64,000 nucleotides of DNA from Paenibacillus sp. JQZ6Y-1. Lineage in GTDB: Bacteria; Bacillota; Bacilli; Paenibacillales; Paenibacillaceae. The DNA is taken from positions 2,604,001-2,668,000 of the forward strand of contig NZ_JBFDUZ010000001.1 of assembly GCF_040719145.1 (NCBI RefSeq). The letters run 5' to 3'. Shown one piece after another: positions 47,018 through 55,297 of this stretch (position 1 is the first letter of the stretch; each line of letters opens with the position of its first letter). The position numbers were made by a program, and so were the translations under genes. The notes below the pieces were generated by a model. That model was not told the DNA's origin, searched no databases, and was given only the letters and a program-made list of their open reading frames with translations.

Positions 47018-47719
47018 TTAAGACGAGCGCGGCAGTGTAGACGCGGTTTGAACCGGAACCTGCACTGAAGACGCGGCATCTTTGACTTTACCGACTGTAA
47101 ATGGCATTTTGAATTCTACTGTTACCGTCCAAGTGATCATCTTACCTGCCAGCCATACTGCCAGCATCGTAAACATCGTTTCCTTGAATGGCATAAACAG
47201 AAGACACAATCCAAGTACAATCACATCACCAGCAAAGAAGACATTACCAATCTTCCAGCCTTTCCAATCACTGATCAAACGGGACAATACATCGTCGCCT
47301 CCCGTGGCCCCTCCATAGCGGAGAACAATACCTGCGCCCAGTCCGGTTAGAACACCGGACAATACAGCAGCTGCCAACATGCTTCCGTGTAAGTCCACGA
47401 CAAACGGCGATAATTGCTCAAATCCCGCATAAAACAACGAGAATGCTCCCGCTCCGAGCAGTGTCATTAGCATAAAGCGATGACCTTTTAGCCACCATGC
47501 CAATACAATGACTGGAATGTCTAGCAGTAATGTACTCCATGCCGGCGACCAGCCGAACAAGTACTTGCCGAGCAATGCCAGACCTACAAATCCGCCTTCC
47601 GACAGATTGTTGTGAAAATTAATATGATAATAAGCAAACGCAAGAATAAATGTACCGATCAAAATGGCAGCGATCTGTCCAGCCACCTTTGTCCAATTGT
47701 TATTCGTTGTTCTCCTCAT
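47018..47719 (-). CDS. YitT family membrane protein
   Basis: The 233 residues contain five to six membrane helices. They carry the YitT/DUF161 pattern: FAYYHINFHNNLSEGGFVGLALLGKYLFGWSPAW, then GLGAGIVLRYGGATGGDDVLSRLISDWKGWKIG. The C-terminal DUF2179 domain of longer members is lacking; a short Ser/Thr/Val tail replaces it. The family has no established function. The leader (47720-47965) is long and structured. Confidence 0.87.
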   Translation of the reverse strand: MRRTTNNNWTKVAGQIAAILIGTFILAFAYYHINFHNNLSEGGFVGLALLGKYLFGWSPAWSTLLLDIPVIVLAWWLKGHRFMLMTLLGAGAFSLFYAGFEQLSPFVVDLHGSMLAAAVLSGVLTGLGAGIVLRYGGATGGDDVLSRLISDWKGWKIGNVFFAGDVIVLGLCLLFMPFKETMFTMLAVWLAGKMITWTVTVEFKMPFTVGKVKDAASSVQVPVQTASTLPRSS

Positions 47720-47978
47720 GCAGGTTCCCTCTTTTTCTCGTAAGTGTGGTCGTAATAGACCTGTTCTTACGGGAGGTGCACCTGGAGGACTTCATCCTTC
47801 GCATACATGCTGCTCCTTTTCCGTAAGATAGGCCGAATATGGGGCACTACTTTACGGAAAAGCTACGTGTAGGAGAGATCATAACGTTTCCAAATCGTCC
47901 TTTGGGAAATCATCCTTCGGGGACACATGGTATCCTGATCCTTTCTGGTGTTAGAGTTAAATTCTATCTCTATTATAC
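47720..47978 (-). promoter_or_regulatory. Long structured leader of yitT
   Basis: An extended -10, TGG-TATAAT (47972-47977 on the minus strand), starts a leader of about 246 nt. It contains a hairpin, CTTTTCCGTAA / TTACGGAAAAG (47816-47862), a hairpin exposing GGACGA, and at least five GGA motifs (AAAGGATCAGGATACC, GAAGGATGA twice, AAAGGACGA). I cannot assign it to a known class. The remainder 47979-48210 shows nothing recognisable. Confidence 0.5.
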
Positions 47979-48210
47979 CACGGCGATGTCATTGCTAAAC
48001 AACTTGCCTGAAAGCCGTATTCTGCAATAAGCCGCAATGGTTCGGAATAAACCGCCGTTATCCTGTCATATTACGCGATACGTTCACTATCCTGTATGGT
48101 TTGCTTCATTATGCGACGTTTCTCGCGAAACCTGTACATATGCTGATTTGATGCACTTTTGGATGGGTATGATTTTTTGATTTTCCGCGAATCTAGCGTT
48201 TACAGCGCAT

Positions 48211-49626
48211 TTACAATTCACTGGACGTATCGGTATTATCAGTATATTGCTTGAATGCACGACGGTTGAGCAGCCCATAACCAAATGCGCATACGGACAG
48301 TAGTCCAGCGAGCACGTACAGATTCACAATCCCAAATTGCTCGGCAACCCAACCCATACCAAGCAGAGAGATACAGAAGGTAAAATTGAGTATGGCATCC
48401 TGCGCCGAGAATACTTTGGGCAATTGCTCGCGACCTACGCTTCGTTGCAGCAATGTACGTCGACTGACTGCTGCCAGCTCTGTAGCCGGGCCCATCACGA
48501 TGACTAATAATAGCGCAAGCAGTGGAATCGTATTGAGGGCAAATACAACGGTAAGGATCGAATATACCGCAACACCGACTAACATGGCGATGAATTCTTT
48601 GCCTTTTAACCGATCCACTAATCCCACTACGAGCAAGCCGCCACCGATGGCTCCTCCAAAATAAGCTGTATTCAAGAATCCCCACCATTCCTCGCCCTGA
48701 CCTAGCGCTTGCTGGACAAAAGCGAGCATAAACACACCTACCCAGACGGAACCGCCTAGCATATCAACCATATCCATAAATACCATCGTACGGATGCTAC
48801 GTGTATGCCAGATCAGCTTCCAGCCTTCGGTTAATGTGCGTAAATGGCGTTTCTCGATATGCTGGGTATCGTTTGTTTCTTGAAGCGAATCGGTTTGCTG
48901 TGTTGCAGTAGTTGTGAGAGTTTCCTTTGATACGTTGTTATTTTGATTGTTTTCTGTTGTGAATTTTGCAGGTGATGTAATATTAGGTTTAGAGGCGTCG
49001 GCAACGAGATCATGATGAGGTTCACGAATAAAGATCGTAAAGAACATTGCAAATGCATAAAAAACAGCTGCCAGCATCAATGTAGGCAATGCTCCGATCC
49101 AAGCGACTAAGATGCCGCCCATTGCCCAGCCTGCACAACGAATCATTTGGTCGCTAACCGAGACGATGCCATTGGCACGCAGCAAGCCATCCTTTTCCAC
49201 AAGGCGCGGCACTAGACTATTGCGCGCTGGCGTTGTCCAGCCGTCCAAAAAAGACATTGCAAAAATCAGTGCAAATACGATGGTCAGCGAAGCCTGTATG
49301 CCTGCTGTCCATAAATAACCTGCCAATACGGAGAAGATGAAAAACTGTCCGAGCTGGCAAAACAATAATAATCTTGGCAAATAAAAACGCGCCAACACAA
49401 GCGGCGCAATCAACCCACTAAGCAGCTGAGAAGCCATACGAAAAAATGGTACAAATACACCCGCCATGATCGAATCCGTTCCTGCCAGTACAAAAGAGAC
49501 AAGTCCCATGATGTAGATGATGTCTGCGGCGTTGGATACGGTTTGTGTACCGATCAAATAATAGAATGAGCGATGCTGCGCAAAGGGAAGCCGCGATTGC
49601 GAGGATGAAGAAGTCGTTGTTGTCAT
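48211..49626 (-). CDS. MFS transporter, macrolide-efflux-like
   Basis: A 471-residue major facilitator protein of the MefA/enterobactin-exporter-like group: FYYLIGTQTVSNAADIIYIMGLVSFV, FLDGWTTPARNSLVPRLVEKDGLLRANGIVSVSDQMIRCAGWAMGG and GFLNTAYFGGAIGGGLLVVGLVDRLKGKE. The central cytoplasmic loop (about 205-260) is unusually long and rich in Asn, Thr and Gln. AGGAG lies 11 nt before the ATG. Substrate unknown; resistance function is not proven by sequence. Confidence 0.88.
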   Translation of the reverse strand: MTTTTSSSSQSRLPFAQHRSFYYLIGTQTVSNAADIIYIMGLVSFVLAGTDSIMAGVFVPFFRMASQLLSGLIAPLVLARFYLPRLLLFCQLGQFFIFSVLAGYLWTAGIQASLTIVFALIFAMSFLDGWTTPARNSLVPRLVEKDGLLRANGIVSVSDQMIRCAGWAMGGILVAWIGALPTLMLAAVFYAFAMFFTIFIREPHHDLVADASKPNITSPAKFTTENNQNNNVSKETLTTTATQQTDSLQETNDTQHIEKRHLRTLTEGWKLIWHTRSIRTMVFMDMVDMLGGSVWVGVFMLAFVQQALGQGEEWWGFLNTAYFGGAIGGGLLVVGLVDRLKGKEFIAMLVGVAVYSILTVVFALNTIPLLALLLVIVMGPATELAAVSRRTLLQRSVGREQLPKVFSAQDAILNFTFCISLLGMGWVAEQFGIVNLYVLAGLLSVCAFGYGLLNRRAFKQYTDNTDTSSEL

Positions 49627-49723
49627 GGCTCGTATACTCCTGAGGTAGATTTGGTTGAATCAACCTATATTGTAGCATGATTACCACATATGCAATTAAG
49701 AAATACGCCTTCTTTTAGTTCTA

Positions 49724-50239
49724 CTATTGGAAATAATTTCGCCCCTGATGTATCCAATATTGCTCTGACACAGGAATATGCTGTAGAACATCTTCGTATC
49801 GTCCTTCCCATCCATGTGGAACTAGATTTTCAAAAGAAGCAGGTTCAGGAAAAGACGATAACAGCATTTTCGCATCAAAATCTACGAACAGAGATGGCGC
49901 ACATTCTGTTACAAATGAGAAATCTTCAGACAGCTGCCGCTCTTGGTGCTCTGACCCTTTCAGGTTCAATAGATATTGCTGTAGTTCTGCTGACTTCACT
50001 TCATAGTCTGCAATATTTTGTAAAAATCCGTCTACCGTCGTTTCATCCAACACTCCAATATGGAATCGTTCGTTGTAAGTGCCCGGATGTGGAAGCGAAT
50101 ATCCTTGTTTGAGATACGCTTGTTCCAACTGTACCCAATCCAGATACCACCAGTCCTTCTCGGTTACGAACCAATAGAATGTTTGACGATAGCGGACAGC
50201 AACAATAATATGTTGAGCATATTCAGGTTGGAGCTTCAT
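49724..50239 (-). CDS. Hypothetical protein at end of immunity array
   Basis: I do not recognise this 171-residue protein. It is aromatic-rich at the N-terminus (RYRQTFYWFVTEKDWWYLDWVQLEQAYLKQGY), acidic in the middle, and has no signal peptide or membrane segment. Those traits and its place downstream of Imm30-like and other immunity-type genes suggest an immunity protein, but that is inference. The putative ribosome binding site GGGTGA is weak and only 4 nt from the ATG. Confidence 0.6.
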   Translation of the reverse strand: MKLQPEYAQHIIVAVRYRQTFYWFVTEKDWWYLDWVQLEQAYLKQGYSLPHPGTYNERFHIGVLDETTVDGFLQNIADYEVKSAELQQYLLNLKGSEHQERQLSEDFSFVTECAPSLFVDFDAKMLLSSFPEPASFENLVPHGWEGRYEDVLQHIPVSEQYWIHQGRNYFQ

Positions 50240-50292
50240 GGGGTCACCCGCTTTGGAAATTTTAAAATAGGAAGATAGAATAAGATGATGTA

Positions 50293-50470
50293 TTATGTAT
50301 CATTTCTTATTATTGTGCAATGAAATAACAATCCAACGTTTCGTTCTGGATGAAGATAGCCATAAGGAATGATCATACTGTCCAAGGTGATCATAGGTAT
50401 AATATCCGCTACCGTTTGGATATGGGGATAGTCCTCGTTTTCTTGAATATCATATCCCAGTTCAAACCTT
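50293..50470 (-). pseudogene. DUF6985-like gene fragment
   Basis: The open frame encodes FELGYDIQ... then VADIIPMITLDSMIIPYGYL and RNVGLLFHCT. These resemble the start-to-middle of DUF6985-type proteins found among immunity genes, where FHCTW normally continues. Here it stops seven codons after FHCT. Upstream, the frame merely runs through the 3' end of the Imm30-like gene. It looks truncated at both ends; family assignment is from memory and tentative. Confidence 0.45.
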
Positions 50471-50935
50471 CGCTGCTGATAATAGGCGAGTTGTCTGCTC
50501 AGCATATAATTCTGGTTGTTCTTTTTGAATGTCAAGTAACAGGGTTATGATCCTTTGGCATATCGGTGCTTGGATATTGATCAGAGCTTGTTCATACAGC
50601 GTAGTTAACTCAGTAGATTCTAATACTCTTTTATGAATTTGCTCTGTCCAAAATTCCGCTTTGGGCAACATACACGGTATATTGTCAGCAAAAATTTCAA
50701 ACCCTTTAGGTGTATGGTGGTTGAGCAAAATATAAAGTAGTGTTTCGACCATTGTATCACCAGCAGAAGCTTCACTAATCTCATCTTCAAATATACAACA
50801 TAATTTAGGAATATCCGCTATTGTTCCTTGAATCGATAAATCATTCAAAAGCTGCTCAAACTCTTCAATGGTATCTCCTTCACTTTCCAAGAAACGCATC
50901 TGGTATAGCCGTTCCAATTTTGCAGTATTGTCCAT
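50462..50935 (-). CDS. Imm30-like immunity protein
   Basis: The 157-residue alpha-helical protein (LYQMRFLESEGDTIEEFEQLLNDLS; ETLLYILLNHHTPKGFEIFADNIPCMLPKAEFWTEQIHKRVL) matches my recollection of the Imm30 family, small cytoplasmic proteins that neutralise polymorphic toxins. GGGAGG lies 6 nt before the ATG. No cognate toxin is next to it, so it is an orphan immunity gene. The C-terminal coding end overlaps a fragment of another gene in a different frame, suggesting recombination at its 3' end. Confidence 0.68.
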   Translation of the reverse strand: MDNTAKLERLYQMRFLESEGDTIEEFEQLLNDLSIQGTIADIPKLCCIFEDEISEASAGDTMVETLLYILLNHHTPKGFEIFADNIPCMLPKAEFWTEQIHKRVLESTELTTLYEQALINIQAPICQRIITLLLDIQKEQPELYAEQTTRLLSAAKV

Positions 50936-50984
50936 GAGTTCCTCCCAATTTTATTTTCAGTTATGATATGTAAAATATGGAAGT

Positions 50985-51253
50985 ATCCCAAATGGATTCT
51001 CCATTTTGCATAGTTTTATGTAATTGATGTCTTTTAAAAATTTCACTACCCATTTCATACTATACTTCAACTTAGTTTTACGTCCCTCATCTTCATCACA
51101 ATAAGTTTTGGTACAAAAAGATTGAGGAATAAGGGAAATAGATAGTCTACCATTTTTTCTACTGTATATAATCCTGTTCTCCAGCTATTTAGCTACAACT
51201 TCATCTATAGTTAGAATTTTTGGTTGCATAAGCATGTCAACACCCTTTCATTA
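50985..51253 (-). pseudogene. Decayed second copy of the ywqK-yezG immunity cassette
   Basis: At 51185-51235 the minus strand encodes MLMQPKILTIDEVVAK then TAG, matching the start of the intact YwqK-like gene at 55101 (IEPKILTIDEIVAKG). At 50998-51032 it matches the interior of the YezG-like gene near 54374 almost base for base (HQLHK-MQNGESI). The order is that of the intact pair, but most of both genes is deleted. It is a deletion remnant, not a functional gene. Confidence 0.8.
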
Positions 51254-51366
51254 TACTCTTACTCATTTTATGAGATGAAAATTATATACAATAAATATTA
51301 ATAGGAAACAATATGAATGAAACCTAGGTTTGAACATTCATGGAATTGGTACAAGCAAGAAGCTAT

Positions 51367-52272
51367 TCAATTATACTTGTCTTGCAACAATTCAATAGCA
51401 GGATGAAATTTGAGCTGCTGGGCTAACTTCAAAGCATCTATATCCTGCATAAACTCATTGGAATATTTTATATTCAGATCGATTCCTGAATCCATTATAA
51501 CTTCTACCGCTTCTACATTCTTTGTTCTAATTGCTGTAAAAAGAGGGTTTAATTTAGGTGAATACATGTTGAGTTTCATGTGTTTATCAATCAGCAAATT
51601 CACAATGTTATTATGACCTTGAGCAATAGCTGTATTTAATTCTATTCCTGAAAATTTATTAATATCTATGCCATGATCAATCACCCAAAGTGCTACTTCT
51701 ACATTATTATTTAGCAGAGCACTGTTTAATATGCTGCCATCTATTGTTGTAATATCGATTGAAATTTCTTTATTCTGAATCCATTTCTGAACTTGCGTAT
51801 TTTGATGCTCTGACATTGCTTTATTCAGTTTATGGCATTGCTCCGCATAATCGGGAGATTCTCCCCATAAGCAATTTTCGTTATAGCGCTCTATAAATTG
51901 ATCATATTCTGTAGTGCCTGGTTTAGGTCCTTCGATAACAGCCTTTTGAAAAACTTGTGGAGGACTATATTCCTGATCCAAAATAGATTTCAATATCGTA
52001 TCGGGTGCAGCAAATTTTTGGTCAGTTTTATTGCTAAGTACTCTAATTTCAGAATAGCCCAATTTTATTTCATTTCCTCTATACTCAAAAGAAGTGGGAT
52101 GAGAATGACGCTGCTTGTTAAATGGACATTTGATATATTCATATAAAGCCTCAATAAACTCAAAAGAGGGTTTGGCGCGCGGAAATTCTTTATTTGTATC
52201 TAGCCATCCAATATTTTGTGAATGTTCGAAATGATCTTCTGAGTAGTACGTTAAGTCTTCGTAAAAAGTCAA
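51367..52272 (-). CDS. DUF7919-ankyrin repeat protein, probable immunity
   Basis: The 301 residues begin with FYEDLTYYSE...IGWLDTNKEFPRAKPSFEFIEALYEYIKCPF, an N-terminal domain I recognise as DUF7919-like. Four or so ankyrin repeats (about 175-300) follow, each with a GxDIN/LLIDKHM type turn (VALWVIDHGIDINKF, NNIVNLLIDKHMKL, VEAVEVIMDSGIDLN). The start is TTG with AAGGAGG 9 nt upstream. Ankyrin proteins occur among immunity proteins; here the location in the array suggests the same role. No toxin partner is adjacent. Confidence 0.7.
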   Translation of the reverse strand: MTFYEDLTYYSEDHFEHSQNIGWLDTNKEFPRAKPSFEFIEALYEYIKCPFNKQRHSHPTSFEYRGNEIKLGYSEIRVLSNKTDQKFAAPDTILKSILDQEYSPPQVFQKAVIEGPKPGTTEYDQFIERYNENCLWGESPDYAEQCHKLNKAMSEHQNTQVQKWIQNKEISIDITTIDGSILNSALLNNNVEVALWVIDHGIDINKFSGIELNTAIAQGHNNIVNLLIDKHMKLNMYSPKLNPLFTAIRTKNVEAVEVIMDSGIDLNIKYSNEFMQDIDALKLAQQLKFHPAIELLQDKYN

Positions 52273-52323
52273 ACCGATGTTCCTCCTTTATTCTGTAAGT
52301 TCCATAAATTTTAATAATCATCG

Positions 52324-52515
52324 TCACCGCTCACTATAAAACCAAGCACCAACAATTGTTTGATTTGAATTAACTATTTGTTTCATTTGTTCTTCGGAAA
52401 GACCGTTAACATCCAGAACATCTACATGCTCTCTACTTCCCCATTTAGTTAATTCATTTTCGAAAACTTTAAACAAATAGGGCAAATCTTCAATTGCTCC
52501 ATCCTGATTTGATTG
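52324..52515 (-). pseudogene. 3' fragment of an unidentified gene
   Basis: A 63-codon open frame without start codon, bounded by a stop at 52516-52518. It encodes DLPYLFKVFENELTKWGSREHVDVLDVNG and ends QTIVGAWFYSER. It looks like a real protein C-terminus cut off from its beginning. I do not recognise the family; it may be a toxin tip or an immunity remnant. Confidence 0.4.
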
Positions 52516-52654
52516 TCAGCTAATCTATATAAAAATAATGAAGACGAGCAAATTATAAATAGCTGCTCATCTCCGCCCTACGATATTAAATTAGAAATTG
52601 GGATTTGTTTTATTCTTTATTAAGTTTCCTAGGATGTTTCATAGTGTGCAATGC

Positions 52655-53164
52655 TTATCTTTCAAAATCCCCGCTCGGCTGATAAACGATCGGTTGCCCT
52701 TGGGGATATGGTCCTTCCCAGCTACAAGGCCAACCGCCAGCCTGATATATTTTGAAAATATGTTCATAAAAATGATCTTGTTGACCATTGATCAAGCGAT
52801 TTAAAGCACATTTATATAAATCAGATTGAACTTCTTCATTAATATCCCAAACATCTATAGGGAAAAACTCTTCATGATAATTTTCTTCGTCTGAAAAAAC
52901 ATCGTATAATTCGTCCTCTAGTGTTTTCAAATCCTCATCACTAGAGATAATGTTCAACACTTTAGAACTTTCATTCGATTTTATATTCTGCCATATTACA
53001 TCAACCGATTCTAAATCTTGAGACCAAGCCAACTCTTTCGCACGTTCAAAATCATCAATGACTGAAATATTTAAATCCATAGTTCTAGCATTAGTAAATA
53101 AAAGATCATTTTTGATAAAAGCAATTACTTCTTGTACTAAGGCATCGTTTTTTCCGTATCTCAT
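52655..53164 (-). CDS. Paralog of the cognate immunity protein
   Basis: The 169 residues share the frame of the gene at 55298: RYGKNDALVQEVI at the N-terminus and the diagnostic C-terminal CALNRLINGQQDHFYEHIFKIYQAGGWPCSWEGPYPQGQPIVY. The middle is divergent and very acidic. It is likely an immunity protein for a different variant of the nuclease toxin and now has no adjacent partner. AAAGG lies 7 nt before the ATG. Confidence 0.65.
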   Translation of the reverse strand: MRYGKNDALVQEVIAFIKNDLLFTNARTMDLNISVIDDFERAKELAWSQDLESVDVIWQNIKSNESSKVLNIISSDEDLKTLEDELYDVFSDEENYHEEFFPIDVWDINEEVQSDLYKCALNRLINGQQDHFYEHIFKIYQAGGWPCSWEGPYPQGQPIVYQPSGDFER

Positions 53165-53410
53165 TTATTTACCTTTCCGGTAGTTCTTGAGTTGTTTCTA
53201 CTATCATTTTATCTGTTTTGCATTTCATGCTGTCAATTGCAACTGTATAAAGTCAGGCTTATTTCTACATATCTACATTAGAATAAGTTTGTAAATCCGT
53301 CATTGTTAAATGAATTTTATATAATGGATTCTCTGGCAATATGAAATGGATCCATTTCCTTTTCCTCTACAGGATTTATATCATAAATATTTATAACATC
53401 ATTTACGAAT
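53165..53410. other. Intergenic region with possible coding remnant
   Basis: On the minus strand 53317-53410 an open frame in a different phase continues past the pentapeptide gene stop, ending VEEKEMDPFHIARESII. It may be a scrap of a lost gene. Nothing else is recognised. Confidence 0.25.
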
Positions 53411-54010
53411 TTACTTTTCAAAAATGCGTTCTACTACCCCCGGGTCAAATATAGCATTTGTTATATTGGCTCCTGTCCAATCAACATCCTTCAGAATGGA
53501 ATTCGTAAAATCGGCGTTATCAAAATCCCCATTTCTTAAAGAAGCCCCGGTTAAATCCGTATTTGCAAAACTTGCTTGCTTGGCAACTGTCCCAGTTAGA
53601 TTGGCAAAACGAAAGGTAGAAAAGTTAAAAGAACTCCCTATCAATTCAGTATTTTCAAGATTTGCCTGATCAAAACAAGTTTTTACGCACATACTAATAT
53701 TCATTTTACTATGGGACATATTGGCGGCATTTAAATAAGCATCATCAAATTGACAATCTGCCATATCAGCATAAGAAAAATTAGTGTTTCTCAAATTAGC
53801 TCTGGAGAAATCGCAATCAAGCAAAGAAGCATGACTGAATATAGCTGCTTCCAAATTGGTATTCACAGCTGAAAGACCGTCTGCGATTAGTTCAGAAAAG
53901 TCCACCATACTTAAATCGATAGTGTCTATATTCAGACTTTGAATACTTTGACGTGAAGCTGTATATTCACTAATATGAGCAATCCACTGCTTTTTATTCC
54001 AATTTTTCAT
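53411..54010 (-). CDS. Pentapeptide repeat protein
   Basis: Of 199 residues, about 35-190 are A(D/N)LXX-type pentapeptides (FSRANLRNTNFSYADMADCQFDDAYLNAANMSHS, and so on), forming a right-handed quadrilateral beta helix. Such proteins include DNA mimics that protect gyrase, and immunity proteins. The N-terminus NWNKKQWIAHISEYTAS is non-repetitive. It lies within the immunity array on the same strand. AGGAG lies 6 nt from the ATG. Its target is unknown. Confidence 0.8.
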   Translation of the reverse strand: MKNWNKKQWIAHISEYTASRQSIQSLNIDTIDLSMVDFSELIADGLSAVNTNLEAAIFSHASLLDCDFSRANLRNTNFSYADMADCQFDDAYLNAANMSHSKMNISMCVKTCFDQANLENTELIGSSFNFSTFRFANLTGTVAKQASFANTDLTGASLRNGDFDNADFTNSILKDVDWTGANITNAIFDPGVVERIFEK

Positions 54011-54116
54011 GTTAGACTCCTAGACTTTTAAAAGTAAGTTCGTGCAGTCAATCCAAAAGGTCCATTTACCCCTAAATTGACAGATGCAGGCTGTGCACAG
54101 AAATCCATTCAACGCT

Positions 54117-54575
54117 TCATTTTTCGATGAAATGAACAGCTTCAAACCACTCTTCTGCAATATCATCTGCATCTTTTACAGGATCACTTGAATAGACTAG
54201 ATCATACTTGTACTCTGCTTCTAATTGATTGGCGGATACATCATAAACTAATTTCATCTCCGTCATTATATCCCGTTGCATTTCTTTGCACAGTTTTATT
54301 ATTCTCTCTATATCCTCATTTAAAATTCTCAAGACTGCTTTTTGCCTACCAATGGAAGAATCATAAATAGACTCTCCATTTTGCATGGCTTTATGTAATT
54401 GATGTCTTTGAACAATTTTACCATTTATTTTGTAGAAAAAGTCAGTTGAAATGAATCCTTCTTCGTGTGAAGCATACACATAGATTTTTTCAGCTTTATG
54501 ATGTACATACTCTAAGCAAATCCTGATCATATCAGCTTGAATTTCACTAAAATAATCTTCAAATCCTTTATTCAA
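54117..54575 (-). CDS. YezG/DUF600-family immunity protein
   Basis: About 152 residues: FEDYFSEIQADMIRICLEYVHHKAEKIYVYASHEEGFISTDFFYKINGKIVQRHQLHKAMQ, then MKLVYDVSANQLEAEYKYDLVYS and a C-terminal EEWFEAV. This matches the DUF600/YezG family, whose B. subtilis member is antitoxin to the LXG toxin YeeF. The TTG at 54575 has AGGGGTG 6 nt upstream; a GTG nine bases earlier overlaps that site. It follows the YwqK-like gene, and a decayed copy of the pair lies at 50985-51253. Confidence 0.78.
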   Translation of the reverse strand: MNKGFEDYFSEIQADMIRICLEYVHHKAEKIYVYASHEEGFISTDFFYKINGKIVQRHQLHKAMQNGESIYDSSIGRQKAVLRILNEDIERIIKLCKEMQRDIMTEMKLVYDVSANQLEAEYKYDLVYSSDPVKDADDIAEEWFEAVHFIEK

Positions 54576-54633
54576 TATTGTCACCCCTGAGTTTAATATT
54601 GCTTTATCAAATGTCTAAGTAGTATATAAAATT

Positions 54634-55101
54634 TCAATTATGTGCAGACCAGTTATCGTACTTCTCAATCATTTCTTTTTCAAATGCGCCCGCTTCTAAT
54701 TGTTCTGAAATAACATTTCCGTATTCATTCCATTCTTTATAGCTCTTCTTAAATCCGTATTTATATGCTGCCATCATTTTGATTTGTCTGTTTTTATGCC
54801 ATGAGATGTATATTCCATGCGTAGTACCCTTGATTATTTGACGATATAAGGATGGCAATCCATTCTCAAAAAACTCTACATATTCTTTTTCTTCGATTCC
54901 ATTAATATAATGAGCATAATATACTACTTTTCCATTTCTATTTTTTTCATATACCAATCCAGATATTAGCTTCCCTCCTTCCTCTAAAGGTCGATCATAC
55001 AGTTCCTGTCCTGATGTTCCAGAATAACAGACATCATCAGTAAACTCTGTTCCTTTAGCCACAATTTCATCTATAGTTAGAATCTTTGGTTCAATATGCA
55101 T
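54634..55101 (-). CDS. YwqK-family antitoxin/immunity-like protein
   Basis: 155 residues with MORN-like beta repeats: GLVYEKNRNGKVVYYAHYINGIEEKEYVEFFENGLPSLYRQIIKGTTHGIYISWHKNRQIKMMAAYKYGFKKSYKEWNEYGNV. The pattern fits the YwqK family, antitoxin of the YwqJ toxin in B. subtilis. AAGGATG precedes the ATG. A terminator at 55164-55204 separates it from the toxin operon, so it needs its own promoter, which I could not identify. Confidence 0.75.
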   Translation of the reverse strand: MHIEPKILTIDEIVAKGTEFTDDVCYSGTSGQELYDRPLEEGGKLISGLVYEKNRNGKVVYYAHYINGIEEKEYVEFFENGLPSLYRQIIKGTTHGIYISWHKNRQIKMMAAYKYGFKKSYKEWNEYGNVISEQLEAGAFEKEMIEKYDNWSAHN

Positions 55102-55159
55102 ATTAACATCCTTTCATTACTTGATTGGATAGAGTACTAAAATCATCTCTTTATTATGT

Positions 55160-55208
55160 ATTTAAAAACAGTAACCTACTGGAGCTATATAGGTTACTGT
55201 TTTTAAGA
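55160..55208. terminator. Terminator between toxin operon and immunity array
   Basis: AAAAACAGTAACCTA (55164-55178) pairs perfectly with TAGGTTACTGTTTTT (55190-55204). It works in both directions and ends the toxin-immunity operon. Confidence 0.85.
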
Positions 55209-55297
55209 TTTTTAAGAATATGAAATGTTAGTGGTCTCAAAATTGTATCGAATGTCTAAGTCATTTTTGAATAGAATTGGGTCTATATGATTTATAT

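Noticed and set aside
54020-54116. Small open frame ending NGPFGLTARTYF downstream of the pentapeptide gene start
   Set aside because: It has only 26 codons, no ribosome binding site and no family match. It may be a remnant but cannot be supported.
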